NCBI RefSeq assembly: GCF_014395425.1
Contig: NZ_CP060711.1
Span: forward strand, 806,001-870,000
DNA length: 64,000 nucleotides
Direction of reading: 5' to 3'
Origin: Thermomonas brevis
GTDB taxonomy: Bacteria; Pseudomonadota; Gammaproteobacteria; Xanthomonadales; Xanthomonadaceae
In this document: positions 36,628-46,053 of the stretch, in pieces
How positions within the stretch are numbered: the stretch's first letter is position 1
Layout: each line of letters starts with the position of its first letter
Program-made: the position numbers and the translations under genes
The notes under the pieces: model-generated
The model's input: only the letters and a program-made list of their open reading frames with translations
What the model was told of the DNA's origin: nothing
The model's database searches: none

Positions 36628-38595
36628 TCAGAACCCGATCCCGAACATGGCGTACACGTAGCGGCCGCGTTCGAGGTAGTTGTAGGCGCCGTCATCCTCG
36701 ACGCGATGATCGGCCAGGTTCTCCACGCCCACCTGCACGCTGGCGTTGCCGAACAGGCTGCGCTTGAGCGAGGCGCTCCACAGGCGGTAGGAACGCTGAT
36801 GTTGGCCAGCGGCGGTGAGCTGGTTGCCGATGTAGTCGTGGCGCAGTTCCCACTGCCAGGCGCGGTCGGCGCTGCTCCAGGCGAGGCGCGCGTTGCCGCT
36901 TTGCAGCGGCCGCTCGGCCAGGCGGCGGTCGGCGGTCGCGTCGCGCGCGTCGGTGTAGCCGTAGTTGCCGCTCAGGCGCAGGTTGTGCGGCAGCTCCACG
37001 CCCGCTTCCAGCTCCGCGCCGCGAATGCGCGCGTCGCTGACGTTCTCGTAGCGGTACAGCCGGCCCAGCGGCTTGGCGCACAGGCTGATGCAGACCGCGT
37101 CGATCAGGCCCTCGACCTTGTTGCGGTAGGCGGTGGCGCGCAGCCAGTAGTCCGCGTTGGCGTAGCCCAGCGACAGCTCGAAGTTGCCGCTCTTCTCCGG
37201 CTTCACGTCCGGGTTGCCGATGAAGCTGTGCGGGCCGTCGAAGCGGTACTCGGGCGAGATCTGCTTGAGCATCGGTGCCTTGAAGCCGCGCGAGTAGCCG
37301 CCCTTCAGCATCCAGCCGTCCGCCGGCTGCCAGACCGCGTACAGGCGCGGGCTGACTTCGTTGCCGAACAGCTCGTGGTGGTCGAGGCGCGCGCCGGCGA
37401 CGAGGTCGAAGCGGTCGGTCAGCGTCCACTCGTCCTGCAAGAAGCCGGCGTACTGGCGCAGCGCTTCGTGGCCGCGCGCGAACGAGGGATGCTCCAGCCA
37501 TTCCTCGCGCGCCTCGAAGCCGGCGGTGAGCTGGTGGTCCTCGCCCAGCGCGATGCCGTAGTGGCCGTTGACGGTGGTTTCGCGCGCGCCCTGCTCCGGC
37601 GACGGCGCGACGCCGTTGGTGTTGCGTTGCACCTGGTGGATGTCGGCCACCTGCGCGGCCAGGTGCAGGGTGCCGCCGCCGATGCCGGCGTCGTAGCTCA
37701 AGCTGATCTGGCTGCGGTCGAAATCGTAGGACTGCCGGTAGTACAGCGGCACCTTGCCGGTGCTGGTGCCGTACCAGCGATCCTCGTCGCTTTTCATCAT
37801 CGTCAGCGCCAGCCGCTGGTTCTCGCTCGGCCGCCACTGCAGGCGGGCGCGCAGGCTGGACTGCTCCTGCCCCTCGCGTTGGTCGATCCGCGCGTTGGCC
37901 GGATCGGGCTGCGGCTGCTGCTTCTGCCAGGCCGCATCGACCACCAGCGAGACGCGTTCGCCCAGCGGCCCGGCCAGGTGCACGCTGGCCTGCTTGTTGT
38001 CGCCGCCGGCGTCGCGGGTGGTGTTGCCCGCGGTCAGGCGCGCGCCGCCGCTCCATTGCCTGCCGGCGTCGCGGGTGATGATGTTGATAACGCCGCCGAG
38101 CGCATCGGAGCCGTACAGCGAGGACAGCGGCCCGCGCACGATCTCGACCCGTTCGATCGCCTCCATCGGCACCCAGCCGAACTGCAGGTCGCTCAGGCCG
38201 AACACCTGGTCGGTGGCGGCGATGCGCTCGCCATCCACCAGCACCAGCGTGTGCCGGCTCTCCATGCCGCGCATGCTGACCACCCGCCGGCCCAGCCCGC
38301 CGACCGCGCGGATGTTCAGGCCGGGCGCGTCGCGCAGGGCGTCCAGCACGTCGCGCGCCGGGCGCGCGCGCAGTTCCTCGCCGGTGACGACGGTGACGCT
38401 GGCCGGCGCGGTGTCCGCGCTGCGCTCGCTGGTGGTGGCGGTGACGACCACCTTCTGCAACTCGGTGACCGGCTTGTCCTTGTCGGCGTCGCCATCGGCG
38501 GCGAACGCCGGCGCGTGCAGCGCCAGCAGCATCGACAGGGCCAGCAGCCGGCGGCGCTGCCGCCGTCGGGGGGAAACGCGGGAAAGACGGGTCAC
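36628..38595 (-). CDS. TonB-dependent outer-membrane receptor (BtuB/CirA/HmuR-like)
   Basis: 655 residues with a signal peptide ([16 protein letters not shown]), a TonB-box-like [11 protein letters not shown], a plug domain ([40 protein letters not shown]) and a 22-strand barrel ending in [10 protein letters not shown] with terminal Phe. [19 protein letters not shown] and NPDVKPEKS resemble the FRAP/NPNL region of haem receptors, though the FRAP box is not exact (FKAP). Imports a ligand scarce in the medium: haem, cobalamin or a metallophore. First gene of an operon with the CobN-like gene (2-bp gap). Preceded by Fur-like and FNR-like sites. Confidence 0.9.
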   Translation of the reverse strand: MTRLSRVSPRRRQRRRLLALSMLLALHAPAFAADGDADKDKPVTELQKVVVTATTSERSADTAPASVTVVTGEELRARPARDVLDALRDAPGLNIRAVGGLGRRVVSMRGMESRHTLVLVDGERIAATDQVFGLSDLQFGWVPMEAIERVEIVRGPLSSLYGSDALGGVINIITRDAGRQWSGGARLTAGNTTRDAGGDNKQASVHLAGPLGERVSLVVDAAWQKQQPQPDPANARIDQREGQEQSSLRARLQWRPSENQRLALTMMKSDEDRWYGTSTGKVPLYYRQSYDFDRSQISLSYDAGIGGGTLHLAAQVADIHQVQRNTNGVAPSPEQGARETTVNGHYGIALGEDHQLTAGFEAREEWLEHPSFARGHEALRQYAGFLQDEWTLTDRFDLVAGARLDHHELFGNEVSPRLYAVWQPADGWMLKGGYSRGFKAPMLKQISPEYRFDGPHSFIGNPDVKPEKSGNFELSLGYANADYWLRATAYRNKVEGLIDAVCISLCAKPLGRLYRYENVSDARIRGAELEAGVELPHNLRLSGNYGYTDARDATADRRLAERPLQSGNARLAWSSADRAWQWELRHDYIGNQLTAAGQHQRSYRLWSASLKRSLFGNASVQVGVENLADHRVEDDGAYNYLERGRYVYAMFGIGF

Positions 38596-38663
38596 GGGAC
38601 GATCTCCAGAGGGAAAGACGCGGCCCTGCGACGGCGTCCAGGGCGAATGCCGCAGACGTTAAC

Positions 38664-38682
38664 GAAACTGATTCTCATTTCA
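38664..38682 (-). promoter_or_regulatory. Fur-like box before the TonB receptor operon
   Basis: The leftward strand reads AAATGAGAATCAGTTTC within this 19-bp stretch, matching the 19-bp Fur consensus at 13 positions, including the core ATGA-AATCA. It lies 69 bp upstream of the receptor ATG. Iron repression is inferred; a Zur site would look different, but this cannot be excluded by eye. Confidence 0.6.
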
Positions 38683-38683
38683 T

Positions 38684-38697
38684 TTGACGCAGATCAA
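38684..38697 (-). promoter_or_regulatory. FNR-like box adjacent to the Fur box
   Basis: TTGACGCAGATCAA matches TTGAT-N4-ATCAA at 9 of 10 positions and is one base away from the Fur-like box. A GTTAAC -10-like element (38658-38663) would place the transcription start about 40 bp from the box centre, the activating class II geometry. Its orientation also allows an effect on rpsB, but that gene has its own promoter 80 bp further on. Confidence 0.6.
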
Positions 38698-39006
38698 CCG
38701 CCCGCGCCATGCCCGCCCTTCCCCGCATTGGAAGGCTGCGGATGCGCGGCCTCCGCGCCCGCGATCCCCGGCGATTTGCCCCGAATGCCAGATTCGGTCA
38801 TACTTCCGAGGCTTTATCGCCGCCACGACGAGCGCATCGTCGAATCCACACCTGTCGGCAATCCCCGCTCCGGGGTGCCCGCGCAAGCGGGTTCGGAAGC
38901 GGTGACGACGGGGAGGCCCAACCCCGGAATCCAGCGCCCGCCGCTCGCGGCCAGGCGCAGCGCCTTCATTCCCCCGGCGCGGATTCCATACATCGGAGTT
39001 TCTGCA
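38698..39006 (+). promoter_or_regulatory. rpsB promoter and leader
   Basis: No gene is seen in this stretch. A promoter is suggested by TTGCCC at 38776-38781 and CATACT at 38799-38804 with a 17-bp spacer (each 4 of 6 to consensus). The resulting leader of about 195 nt contains several GC hairpins (for example CCCCGCTCCGGGG near 38867) and could hold the S2 autoregulatory structure known for rpsB in gammaproteobacteria; I could not identify that fold with certainty. GGAG lies 10 bp before the ATG. Confidence 0.5.
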
Positions 39007-39786
39007 ATGCCCCAGATCACCATGCGCCAGATGCTGGAAGCCGGCGTCCACTTCGGCCACCAGACCCGCTACTGGAATCCCAAGATGGGCCCGTACATCT
39101 TCGGCGCCCGCGGCAAGATCCACATCATCAACCTGGAAAAGACCGTCCCGCTGTTCAACGACGCGATGAACTTCATCAGCGGCGTGGCGCAGAAGCGCGG
39201 CACCATCCTGTTCCTGGGCACCAAGCGCAGCGCGCGCGAGGCGGTCAAGGAAGAAGCCGAGCGTTGCGGCATGCCGTACATGACCCAGCGCTGGCTGGGC
39301 GGCACCCTGACCAACTTCGCCACCGTGAAGAAGTCGGTCGCCCGCCTGAAGGAACTGGAAGCCGCGGAAACCGACGGCACCTTCCAGAAGCTGGTCAAGC
39401 ACGAAGTCATGGGCCTGCGCCGCGAGCGCGACAAGCTGCAGGCCTCGCTGGGCGGCATCAAGGACATGAACCGCCTGCCCGACGCCCTGTTCGTGATCGA
39501 CATCGGCCATGAAGACATCGCCATCAAGGAAGCCAAGAAGCTCGGCATCCCGGTGATCGCGGTGGTCGACACCAACTACGATCCGGCCCTGGTCGACTAC
39601 GCCATCCCCGGCAACGACGACGCCATCCGCGCCGTGCAGCTGTACGCCCGCGCCGCCGCCGACGCCGTGCTGGAAGGCAAGGCCGCCGCGCCGAACTCGG
39701 CTTCGGTGCGCGAAGAGGACTTCGCCGCCGCCGTCGAAGGCGAGGAAGCTGCCAAGCCGGCGCGTCGCGGCAAGAAGGGCGAGTAA
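39007..39786 (+). CDS. rpsB: 30S ribosomal protein S2
   Basis: 259 residues. [20 protein letters not shown] and [13 protein letters not shown] are highly conserved S2 segments; the C-terminus is an acidic then basic tail ([14 protein letters not shown]) somewhat longer than in E. coli. GGAG precedes the ATG. tsf follows after 170 bp containing a REP element, the usual rpsB-tsf order. Confidence 0.98.
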   Translation: MPQITMRQMLEAGVHFGHQTRYWNPKMGPYIFGARGKIHIINLEKTVPLFNDAMNFISGVAQKRGTILFLGTKRSAREAVKEEAERCGMPYMTQRWLGGTLTNFATVKKSVARLKELEAAETDGTFQKLVKHEVMGLRRERDKLQASLGGIKDMNRLPDALFVIDIGHEDIAIKEAKKLGIPVIAVVDTNYDPALVDYAIPGNDDAIRAVQLYARAAADAVLEGKAAAPNSASVREEDFAAAVEGEEAAKPARRGKKGE

Positions 39787-39845
39787 TCGTCCCGTCACGC
39801 GGCCGCGTCATAGTGCGCGGCTGCGGTTTCGCATTTGCATTTGCT

Positions 39846-39929
39846 CGTCATTCCCGCGAAGGCGGGAATCCAGCTTTCCCAGCATTTCAGCGGATCAACC
39901 GCTGGATCCCCGCCTTCGCGGGGATGACG
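39846..39929. repeat. Paired REP/BIME-type element between rpsB and tsf
   Basis: Two inverted copies of a module reading CGTCATTCCCGCGAAGGCG (left arm) and its near reverse complement ending CTTCGCGGGGATGACG (right arm), each with its own CCCGC-GAAG-GCGGG hairpin, enclose a short spacer with an AGCGG-ATCA-CCGCT stem. A related pair lies at 46054-46139. Such intergenic GTCATTCCCGCGAA repeats are common in Xanthomonadaceae. Confidence 0.75.
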
Positions 39930-39956
39930 TTTACATACATCTAGAGGTATTCCCCA

Positions 39957-40838
<882 letters not shown>

Positions 40839-40866
40839 TCTTCCGCTTCACCCGATGCACGAAGAA

Positions 40867-40890
40867 CCCGCCGGCGACGGCGGGTTTTTT
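40867..40890 (+). terminator. Rho-independent terminator of rpsB-tsf
   Basis: CCCGCC, a 6-base loop, GGCGGG, then six T residues. It lies 28 bp past the tsf stop and 51 bp before the fluoride aptamer, separating the two transcription units. Confidence 0.9.
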
Positions 40891-40941
40891 GTTGCGCGGC
40901 ATCCACTCGACGGACGCCGTGCCGCCGGCTAGAGTGCGCGC

Positions 40942-41000
40942 AGGAGATGGCGTTCCTCCCGTGAATCGAACCGCAGCGTCCGCTGCTGATGACGCCTACA
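40942..41000 (+). ncRNA. Fluoride riboswitch (crcB motif) aptamer
   Basis: The sequence has every conserved block of the fluoride aptamer: GGAG-ATGGCGTTC-CTCC (P1/P2 stem and loop), GAACCGCAGCG, and the GCTGATGACGCCTACA end. The loop GGCGT (40949-40953) pairs with ACGCC (40992-40996) to form the characteristic pseudoknot, and GCAGCG/CGCTGC forms P3. It lies directly before a CLC-type transporter gene, the classical context. Confidence 0.93.
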
Positions 41001-41085
41001 GCCACCTGACCAACGTCGGGGCTGTAGGCACGCGCCCACGCCCCGCATTGGTCGGCCCGATGAATCTTCGAGCAACGACCAATGC
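40994..41085 (+). promoter_or_regulatory. Expression platform of the fluoride riboswitch, start-codon sequestering
   Basis: GCCTACAGC (40994-41002) can pair with GCTGTAGGC (41021-41029), which is exclusive with the aptamer pseudoknot. Downstream, GCATTGGTCG (41045-41054) pairs perfectly with CGACCAATGC (41076-41085), burying the ATG at 41082. GACCAA at 41008-41013 could instead pair with TTGGTC (41048-41053) and free the start codon when fluoride holds the aptamer. No T run follows, so control of translation rather than termination is inferred. Confidence 0.6.
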
Positions 41086-42446
41086 CATCCTTTTTCCATC
41101 GTTCCGAACAGATCGAACTGCTTCCCCGATTGGGGAAGTGGCTGATCATCGCCAGCCTCGTCGCCGTCCTCGCCGGCAGCGCGTCGGCGTTCTTCCTGCT
41201 CGCCCTGGACCGCGCCACCGCCTGGCGTGAGGCCCATCGCTGGGCGATCTGGCTGCTGCCCGTCGCCGGTTTCGGCGTGGGGCTGGTCTATCACCTGCTG
41301 GGCAAGCAGGTGAATGCCGGCAACAACCTCATCATCGACGAAATCCACGATCCGAAGAAGGTCGTGCCCCTGCGCATGGCGCCGCTGGTGCTGGGCGGCA
41401 CGGTGGTGTCGCACCTGTTCGGCGCATCGGTGGGCCGGGAAGGCACCGCCGTGCAGATGGGCGGCGCGTTGGCCGACCAGCTCACCCACCTGCTGCGCCT
41501 GCAGCGCGAAGACCGCCGCGTGCTGCTGATGTGCGGCATCGCCGCGGGCTTCGCGTCGGTGTTCGGTACGCCGCTGGCCGGGGCGGTGTTCGGGCTGGAA
41601 ATCCTCGCCATCGGCCGGATGCGCTACGACGCGCTGTTCCCGTGCATGGTCGCCGGCATCGTGGCCGATCAGGTGTGTCTGGCCTGGGGCATCCATCACA
41701 CGCCGTATGCGGTGGCCGGGATCGTGCCTGTGGGTGCGTGGAGCGTGCTGGCGGTGGTGATCGCCGGCATCGTGTTCGGCCTTGTCGGCATGCTGTTTTC
41801 CAGCGCGGCGCATGGCCTTGGCGCGCTGGTCAAGCGGCGGATCGCGCAGGCGCCGCTGCGGCCGTTCGCGGGCGGCCTGGCGATCGCCTTTGCGTTGTGG
41901 GCGCTGGATGGCTATCGCTATATCGGGCTGGGCATCCCCGACATCGTGCGTGCGTTTCAGCAGCCGATGGCGCCGTGGGATTTCTTCGGCAAGTTCGGCT
42001 TCACCGTGGTCTCGCTGGGCACCGGCTTCAAGGGCGGCGAAGTGACGCCGCTGTTCTATATCGGCGCGACACTGGGCAACGCGCTGGCGCCGCTGCTGCA
42101 CATGCCGTTTTCGCTGATGGCGGGCATCGGCTTCGTCGCGGTGTTCTCCGGCGCGGCCAACACGCCCATCGCGACCACGCTGATGGCGATGGAACTATTC
42201 GGCGCCGAGATCGGCCCGCTGGCGGCCATCGGCTGCGTCACCGCCTACCTGTTCTCGGGCCACACCGGCATCTACCGCGCTCAGCGCATCGGCCACGGCA
42301 AGCACCACAAGCGGCGGCTCGCCGCTCCGGAACACCTGCGCCTCGCCGAGCTCGCGCTGTTCCGCAGCGCGGAAGCCGAACGCGCCGGCGCGCGGCCGGC
42401 ATGCGATCTCCCGACCGCGACCACCACCGAGGAAACGCGTCCATGA
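41082..42446 (+). CDS. CLC-family fluoride/proton antiporter (CLC-F)
   Basis: 454 residues, ten or more membrane helices. The anion-filter region SHLFGASVGREGTAVQMG has GREGT rather than the GREGP of chloride CLCs, and FGTPLAGAVFGLE and GTGFKGGEVTPLFYIGATLG mark the other filter segments. Together with the fluoride riboswitch this indicates fluoride export. The C-terminus is a short basic tail with no CBS domains. The ATG is inside a 10-bp hairpin. It overlaps the next gene by ATGA. Confidence 0.9.
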   Translation: MPSFFHRSEQIELLPRLGKWLIIASLVAVLAGSASAFFLLALDRATAWREAHRWAIWLLPVAGFGVGLVYHLLGKQVNAGNNLIIDEIHDPKKVVPLRMAPLVLGGTVVSHLFGASVGREGTAVQMGGALADQLTHLLRLQREDRRVLLMCGIAAGFASVFGTPLAGAVFGLEILAIGRMRYDALFPCMVAGIVADQVCLAWGIHHTPYAVAGIVPVGAWSVLAVVIAGIVFGLVGMLFSSAAHGLGALVKRRIAQAPLRPFAGGLAIAFALWALDGYRYIGLGIPDIVRAFQQPMAPWDFFGKFGFTVVSLGTGFKGGEVTPLFYIGATLGNALAPLLHMPFSLMAGIGFVAVFSGAANTPIATTLMAMELFGAEIGPLAAIGCVTAYLFSGHTGIYRAQRIGHGKHHKRRLAAPEHLRLAELALFRSAEAERAGARPACDLPTATTTEETRP

Positions 42447-42814
42447 GCTCCCGGCAGGCACCGACCATCGCCGCCCTGCGGCTCTACTTCCCGCACGTCG
42501 CCCAAGCCAGGCCGACGCGTTTCTGGCATCGGCTGAGCGCGCCGGCGCTCGCCCGGCATCTGCTGCTGGCGGCCCGCGAGGCGCAGATCGTGCAAGCGAT
42601 CCTGCATCACGTCAGCTCCGGCTATCTTCCCGGCGAGCGACTCTCGCACCACCATCCGGAACTCACGGACATGCGCCATCCGCAGTGCCTGGAGCTGCTG
42701 GACACCGAACAGCGGCTGCGCGATTTCATGCGCGAGCACGCGGAGGAACTGCGCAAGGTGCATGCCGTGCTGTTCCTGTGCGAATTGCCGCTGGAGCACG
42801 AGCGCACGGGGTGA
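42443..42814 (+). CDS. Small protein of the fluoride operon, DUF190-like
   Basis: 123 residues. ALRLYFPHVAQA at the start, a helical middle (HLLLAAREAQIVQAILHHVS), QCLELLDTEQRLRDFMREHA and an ending beta strand (HAVLFLCELPLE) resemble the layout of DUF190 (PII-like fold) proteins, which accompany crcB-type fluoride genes elsewhere. The match is by pattern only. It is His-rich in the middle (LSHHHPE). ATGA overlap with the CLC gene makes cotranslation, and so a fluoride-linked role, likely. Confidence 0.6.
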   Translation: MSSRQAPTIAALRLYFPHVAQARPTRFWHRLSAPALARHLLLAAREAQIVQAILHHVSSGYLPGERLSHHHPELTDMRHPQCLELLDTEQRLRDFMREHAEELRKVHAVLFLCELPLEHERTG

Positions 42815-42843
42815 TGCAGCGCGGCAGGCCGCCCGCGTCCGCT

Positions 42844-43314
42844 TCAGGCGCGATGGTAGGGATGGTTCGCCAGCAGCGCCGCCGCGCGATAGAGCTGCTC
42901 GGCCAGCACCAGCCGCACCAGCATGTGCGGCAGGGTCAGTGGGCCGAGCGACCAGTGTTCGTCGGCGCGGGCGATGACCTCGGGCGCGTGGCCTTCCGGG
43001 CCGCCGATCAGGAAGGCGAGATCGCGGCCCTGCCCGCGCCAGTGTTCGAGGCGCTGGGCGAGGTGTTCGGAACTGTGCATCTTGCCGCGTCCGTCCAATG
43101 CGACGACGTGGGCGCCCTTCGGCAGCGCAGCGAGGACGCGCGCGCCTTCGTCTGCGGTCGCCCTGACGGTGTCGCGGCCTTTGCCGCGCACGCCGGGCTC
43201 CACTTCGACGAGGTCGAGCGGCAGCCAGTGCGACAGCCGCTTCTGGTATTCGGCGAAACCCTGCGCCACCCAGCCGGGGGCGCGTTCGCCGACGGCGACG
43301 AGGCGGGCTTTCAT
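42844..43314 (-). CDS. rlmH: 23S rRNA (pseudouridine1915-N3)-methyltransferase
   Basis: 156 residues, SPOUT knot methyltransferase. MKARLVAVGERAPGW at the start, HVVALDGRGKMHSSEHLAQR in the middle, FLIGGPEGH (SAM-binding) and LTLPHMLVRLVLAEQLYRA at the end are diagnostic. Last gene of the leuS-downstream set lptE-holA-nadD-rsfS-rlmH in the standard order. 43 bp after rsfS. Confidence 0.95.
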   Translation of the reverse strand: MKARLVAVGERAPGWVAQGFAEYQKRLSHWLPLDLVEVEPGVRGKGRDTVRATADEGARVLAALPKGAHVVALDGRGKMHSSEHLAQRLEHWRGQGRDLAFLIGGPEGHAPEVIARADEHWSLGPLTLPHMLVRLVLAEQLYRAAALLANHPYHRA

Positions 43315-43357
43315 TCCGAGAAATCAGCGACGAGGAAGGCGCAGCGGGCGCTGCGGC

Positions 43358-43768
43358 TCACTCCTCTTCGTCGGCACTCGCCGCGGCCGGCGGCTGGTCG
43401 CCCACCGACCACAGCCGCTCCAGCGCGTAGAACTCGCGCACGCGCGGCAGCATGACGTGGACGACCACGTCGCCGAGATCGACCAACACCCATTCGGCCT
43501 CGCGCTCGCCTTCCACGCCGAGCGGGACGACGTCGAGCTTCTTGGCGAAGCGCACCACTTCGTCCGCCGCCGACTTCACGTGGCGGGTGGAGGTGCCGGA
43601 GGCGATGACCATGAAATCGCAGACGCTGCTCTTGCCGCGCACGTCGATCTGCACCACGTCCTTGGCTTTCAGCTCCTCCAGTCCGCCGTGCACGGCCTTC
43701 AGCAGGGCCTCCACGGAGGGCGGCGGGGTGGGCAGGCTGGTCTTGATGACGTGGGCGGCAGTGGTCAA
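43358..43768 (-). CDS. rsfS: Ribosome silencing factor RsfS
   Basis: 136 residues with a TTG start at 43766-43768 that overlaps the nadD stop (TTGA); a GTG 18 codons later is the alternative. KDVVQIDVRGKSSVCDFMVI, ASGTSTRHVKSAADEV and EWVLVDLGDVVVHVM are the conserved Iojap/RsfS segments. Binds L14 to block subunit joining in starvation. The acidic tail (ASADEEE) is variable in the family. Confidence 0.92.
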   Translation of the reverse strand: MTTAAHVIKTSLPTPPPSVEALLKAVHGGLEELKAKDVVQIDVRGKSSVCDFMVIASGTSTRHVKSAADEVVRFAKKLDVVPLGVEGEREAEWVLVDLGDVVVHVMLPRVREFYALERLWSVGDQPPAAASADEEE

Positions 43769-44466
43769 GGGCGAACGCTCGATGAAGATGCAGGCAGTAT
43801 AACGGCCGGGTCGCGGTAGAGATTGAGCTGGACGATACGGGCCGCGACCCGTTCAGGAACCCAGTCCCGCCACTGCTCGCCCGCGGCGATGCGGCGGCGA
43901 AGCTCGGTGGAGGACTCCGGGCGCAGCTCGGCCAGCGGCAGCAGGGCGAAGCCGCCGTGCGGGCTGTCCGCCAGCGCGTCCGGCGGCAGCCAGCGCTGGC
44001 CGATCTCCGCCAGCACCTGGGGAGCCTCGGCGCGCAGGCGGGCGGCATCGACCTCGGCCCCCGGCCGCTGCACGGCGACGATGTGGGCCAGGTCGAACAG
44101 CTCGCGCCAGCGGTGCCAGGTATGCAATTGCAGCAGCGAATCCGCGCCGATCAGCCATGCCAGCGGCGCGGAGCCGCCGAGGTCGGCGCGCAGTTCGGCC
44201 AGCGTGTCGCAGGTGTAGGACGGGCCGGCGCGATGCAGTTCGCGGCGATCCACGCGCAGGGCCGGCTCGCCTTCGATCGCCAGCTCCAGCAGCTCCGCGC
44301 GCTGTTCGGCGTCGGCGTGAGTGGCGGCCTTGTGCGGCGGATCGCGGGCCGGCAGCAGCGCGACCTCGGCGTGCAACGCATCGCGCGCGGCGCGGGCGAT
44401 GGCGACGTGCCCGTTGTGCACGGGGTCGAAACTCCCGCCGTAGAAAACGCGCAGCGGGCCGCTCAC
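43765..44466 (-). CDS. nadD: Nicotinate-nucleotide adenylyltransferase
   Basis: 233 residues with a GTG start at 44464-44466 overlapping the holA stop. FYGGSFDPVHNGHVAIARAA carries the nucleotide-binding HxGH, LLPARDPPHK the substrate loop, and SSTELRRRIAAGE the ISSTxIR-type motif. Forms deamido-NAD from NaMN and ATP. Overlaps rsfS by TTGA. Confidence 0.94.
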   Translation of the reverse strand: MSGPLRVFYGGSFDPVHNGHVAIARAARDALHAEVALLPARDPPHKAATHADAEQRAELLELAIEGEPALRVDRRELHRAGPSYTCDTLAELRADLGGSAPLAWLIGADSLLQLHTWHRWRELFDLAHIVAVQRPGAEVDAARLRAEAPQVLAEIGQRWLPPDALADSPHGGFALLPLAELRPESSTELRRRIAAGEQWRDWVPERVAARIVQLNLYRDPAVILPASSSSVRP

Positions 44467-45503
44467 GAGGCCAGCAGGCGCAGCGCGCCCTTGTCCGCCA
44501 CCGCCAGCAGCAGGCGCTCCAGCTGCAGCCAGGCATCGGCGGATTCCTTGCCCGGCCGCACCCGGCCCTTGGAGACGCGGTCCACGCCGCCGGCGTCCAC
44601 CAGCAGCCGCTGCCAGCGCTCCGGCGTGTGCCGCGCCAGCGCGCGCTTGTACACCGCCTGCTTGGAATCCCAGATCCGCAGCGCCTTGCACTCGGCGGCG
44701 AAGTTGCGCGCCCGCGCCAGCGCGGCGACGGTGTTCAGCTCCTTCACCACCATGCCCATCAGCGCCGGAATCGCCTCGCCTTCCGCCTTCAGGCCGGCGA
44801 TGACGCGCGAGACCTGCGCGGGCTGCCCGTTCAGCGCGGCATCGACCAGCCGGAACACGTCGAAGCGCGCGGAGTCGGCGACCAGCGCGTCCATCCGCTC
44901 GGCGTCCAGCACCTCGGCCTGCCCTTGCAGCAGCAGGGCCAGCTTGTCCACTTCCTGCGCCGCCGCCAGCAGATTGCCTTCCACCCGCTGCGCCAGCCGC
45001 GCCACCGCGTCGGGCGTGGCCTTCACGCCGCGGCTGCGCAGGCGCTGGCCGATCCAGCCGTTGAGTTCGTGCGGCTTGACCGGCCAGGCGACCGCGAGGT
45101 GGCCGGTTCTGGCGACGGCCTCGCTCCATTTGCCGGCATGCGATTTCGACCATTCGCCGGCCACGATCAGCAACACCACGTCCTGCGGCGGCGCGGCGCA
45201 GAAGCCGGAAATCAGCTTCGCGCCCTCCGTGCCGGGCTTGCCGGTGGGCAGGCGGATTTCGATCAGGCGCCGGCTGGCGAACAGGCTGGGCGCGTGGATC
45301 GAGGCGTCCAGGCCACCCCAGTCGGCGTCGCGGCCTTCCATGTCGTGCACTTCGCGCTCGCCGATGCCCTGCGCGCGTGCGGCGGCGCGCACCGCGTCGG
45401 CGGCTTCCAGCACCAGCAGGGGCTCGCTGCCGGCCACCAGATAGGCGGGCCGCAGCGGCTCGTTGGCCAGTTGCCCGGCGAGGCGGTCCGCGCTCAGTTC
45501 CAT
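44463..45503 (-). CDS. holA: DNA polymerase III subunit delta
   Basis: 346 residues. Clamp-loader wrench protein: LRPAYLVAGSEPLLVLEAAD at the start, HDMEGRDADWGGLDASIHAP, EGNLLAAAQEVDKLALLLQG and a C-terminal collar helix bundle. Opens the beta clamp. Located between lptE and nadD as usual, 21 bp after lptE. Confidence 0.95.
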   Translation of the reverse strand: MELSADRLAGQLANEPLRPAYLVAGSEPLLVLEAADAVRAAARAQGIGEREVHDMEGRDADWGGLDASIHAPSLFASRRLIEIRLPTGKPGTEGAKLISGFCAAPPQDVVLLIVAGEWSKSHAGKWSEAVARTGHLAVAWPVKPHELNGWIGQRLRSRGVKATPDAVARLAQRVEGNLLAAAQEVDKLALLLQGQAEVLDAERMDALVADSARFDVFRLVDAALNGQPAQVSRVIAGLKAEGEAIPALMGMVVKELNTVAALARARNFAAECKALRIWDSKQAVYKRALARHTPERWQRLLVDAGGVDRVSKGRVRPGKESADAWLQLERLLLAVADKGALRLLAS

Positions 45504-45524
45504 GCGATCGGCCGCACGCCGGCC

Positions 45525-46028
45525 TTACGGCGCCGGCTTGGAAGCGGCATCGACGCGGCGCAGGATCGCCGCCGCCATGTCGCGGCGCAGCTCACGCACC
45601 AGCATTTCGCGCTCGCTGGCCTTGCCGATGGAGTCCACCGCCGGCGCCAGATAGTCGCGCGACAGCTCCACCGCCTGCTGCGGCACCGCGGCGGTGCCGT
45701 CGGCGCGATGCAGGCTGAACACCACCGCGTAGCGCAGCGCGTATTCCTGCGCGCGGCCGGACTGGTCGTTGCTGATCGGCGTGTCCGCCCATTGCTCGGA
45801 CACCACCTGCAGGGTCGCCACGCCTTCGGTCGCCTCGGACGGGGCCGCCTGCGCGCCGGCGCGCTGCAGGCCCTCGGCCAGCATGTCGGCCAGCGGGCTG
45901 TAGCGGTCGGCCGCGAGGACGCGCACCGGGCCGAGGTTCTCCGGCAGGTTGAGCGCGTTGCGCAGGTGGAAACCGCAGCCGGACAGCAGGGCGGCGGACA
46001 GGGCGAGGACGGAGAGGCGGGATTTCAT
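45525..46028 (-). CDS. lptE: LPS-assembly lipoprotein LptE
   Basis: 167 residues with lipobox ALLSGCGFHLRNA (Cys about 18), the invariant LptE start of the mature protein (CGFHLR). The rest is an alpha/beta sandwich (EYALRYAVVFSLH, LSRDYLAP). Plugs LptD in the outer membrane. leuS lies upstream, separated by a REP pair. Confidence 0.93.
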   Translation of the reverse strand: MKSRLSVLALSAALLSGCGFHLRNALNLPENLGPVRVLAADRYSPLADMLAEGLQRAGAQAAPSEATEGVATLQVVSEQWADTPISNDQSGRAQEYALRYAVVFSLHRADGTAAVPQQAVELSRDYLAPAVDSIGKASEREMLVRELRRDMAAAILRRVDAASKPAP

Positions 46029-46053
46029 GTGGGGGAGTCTAAGCCATCGCGGC

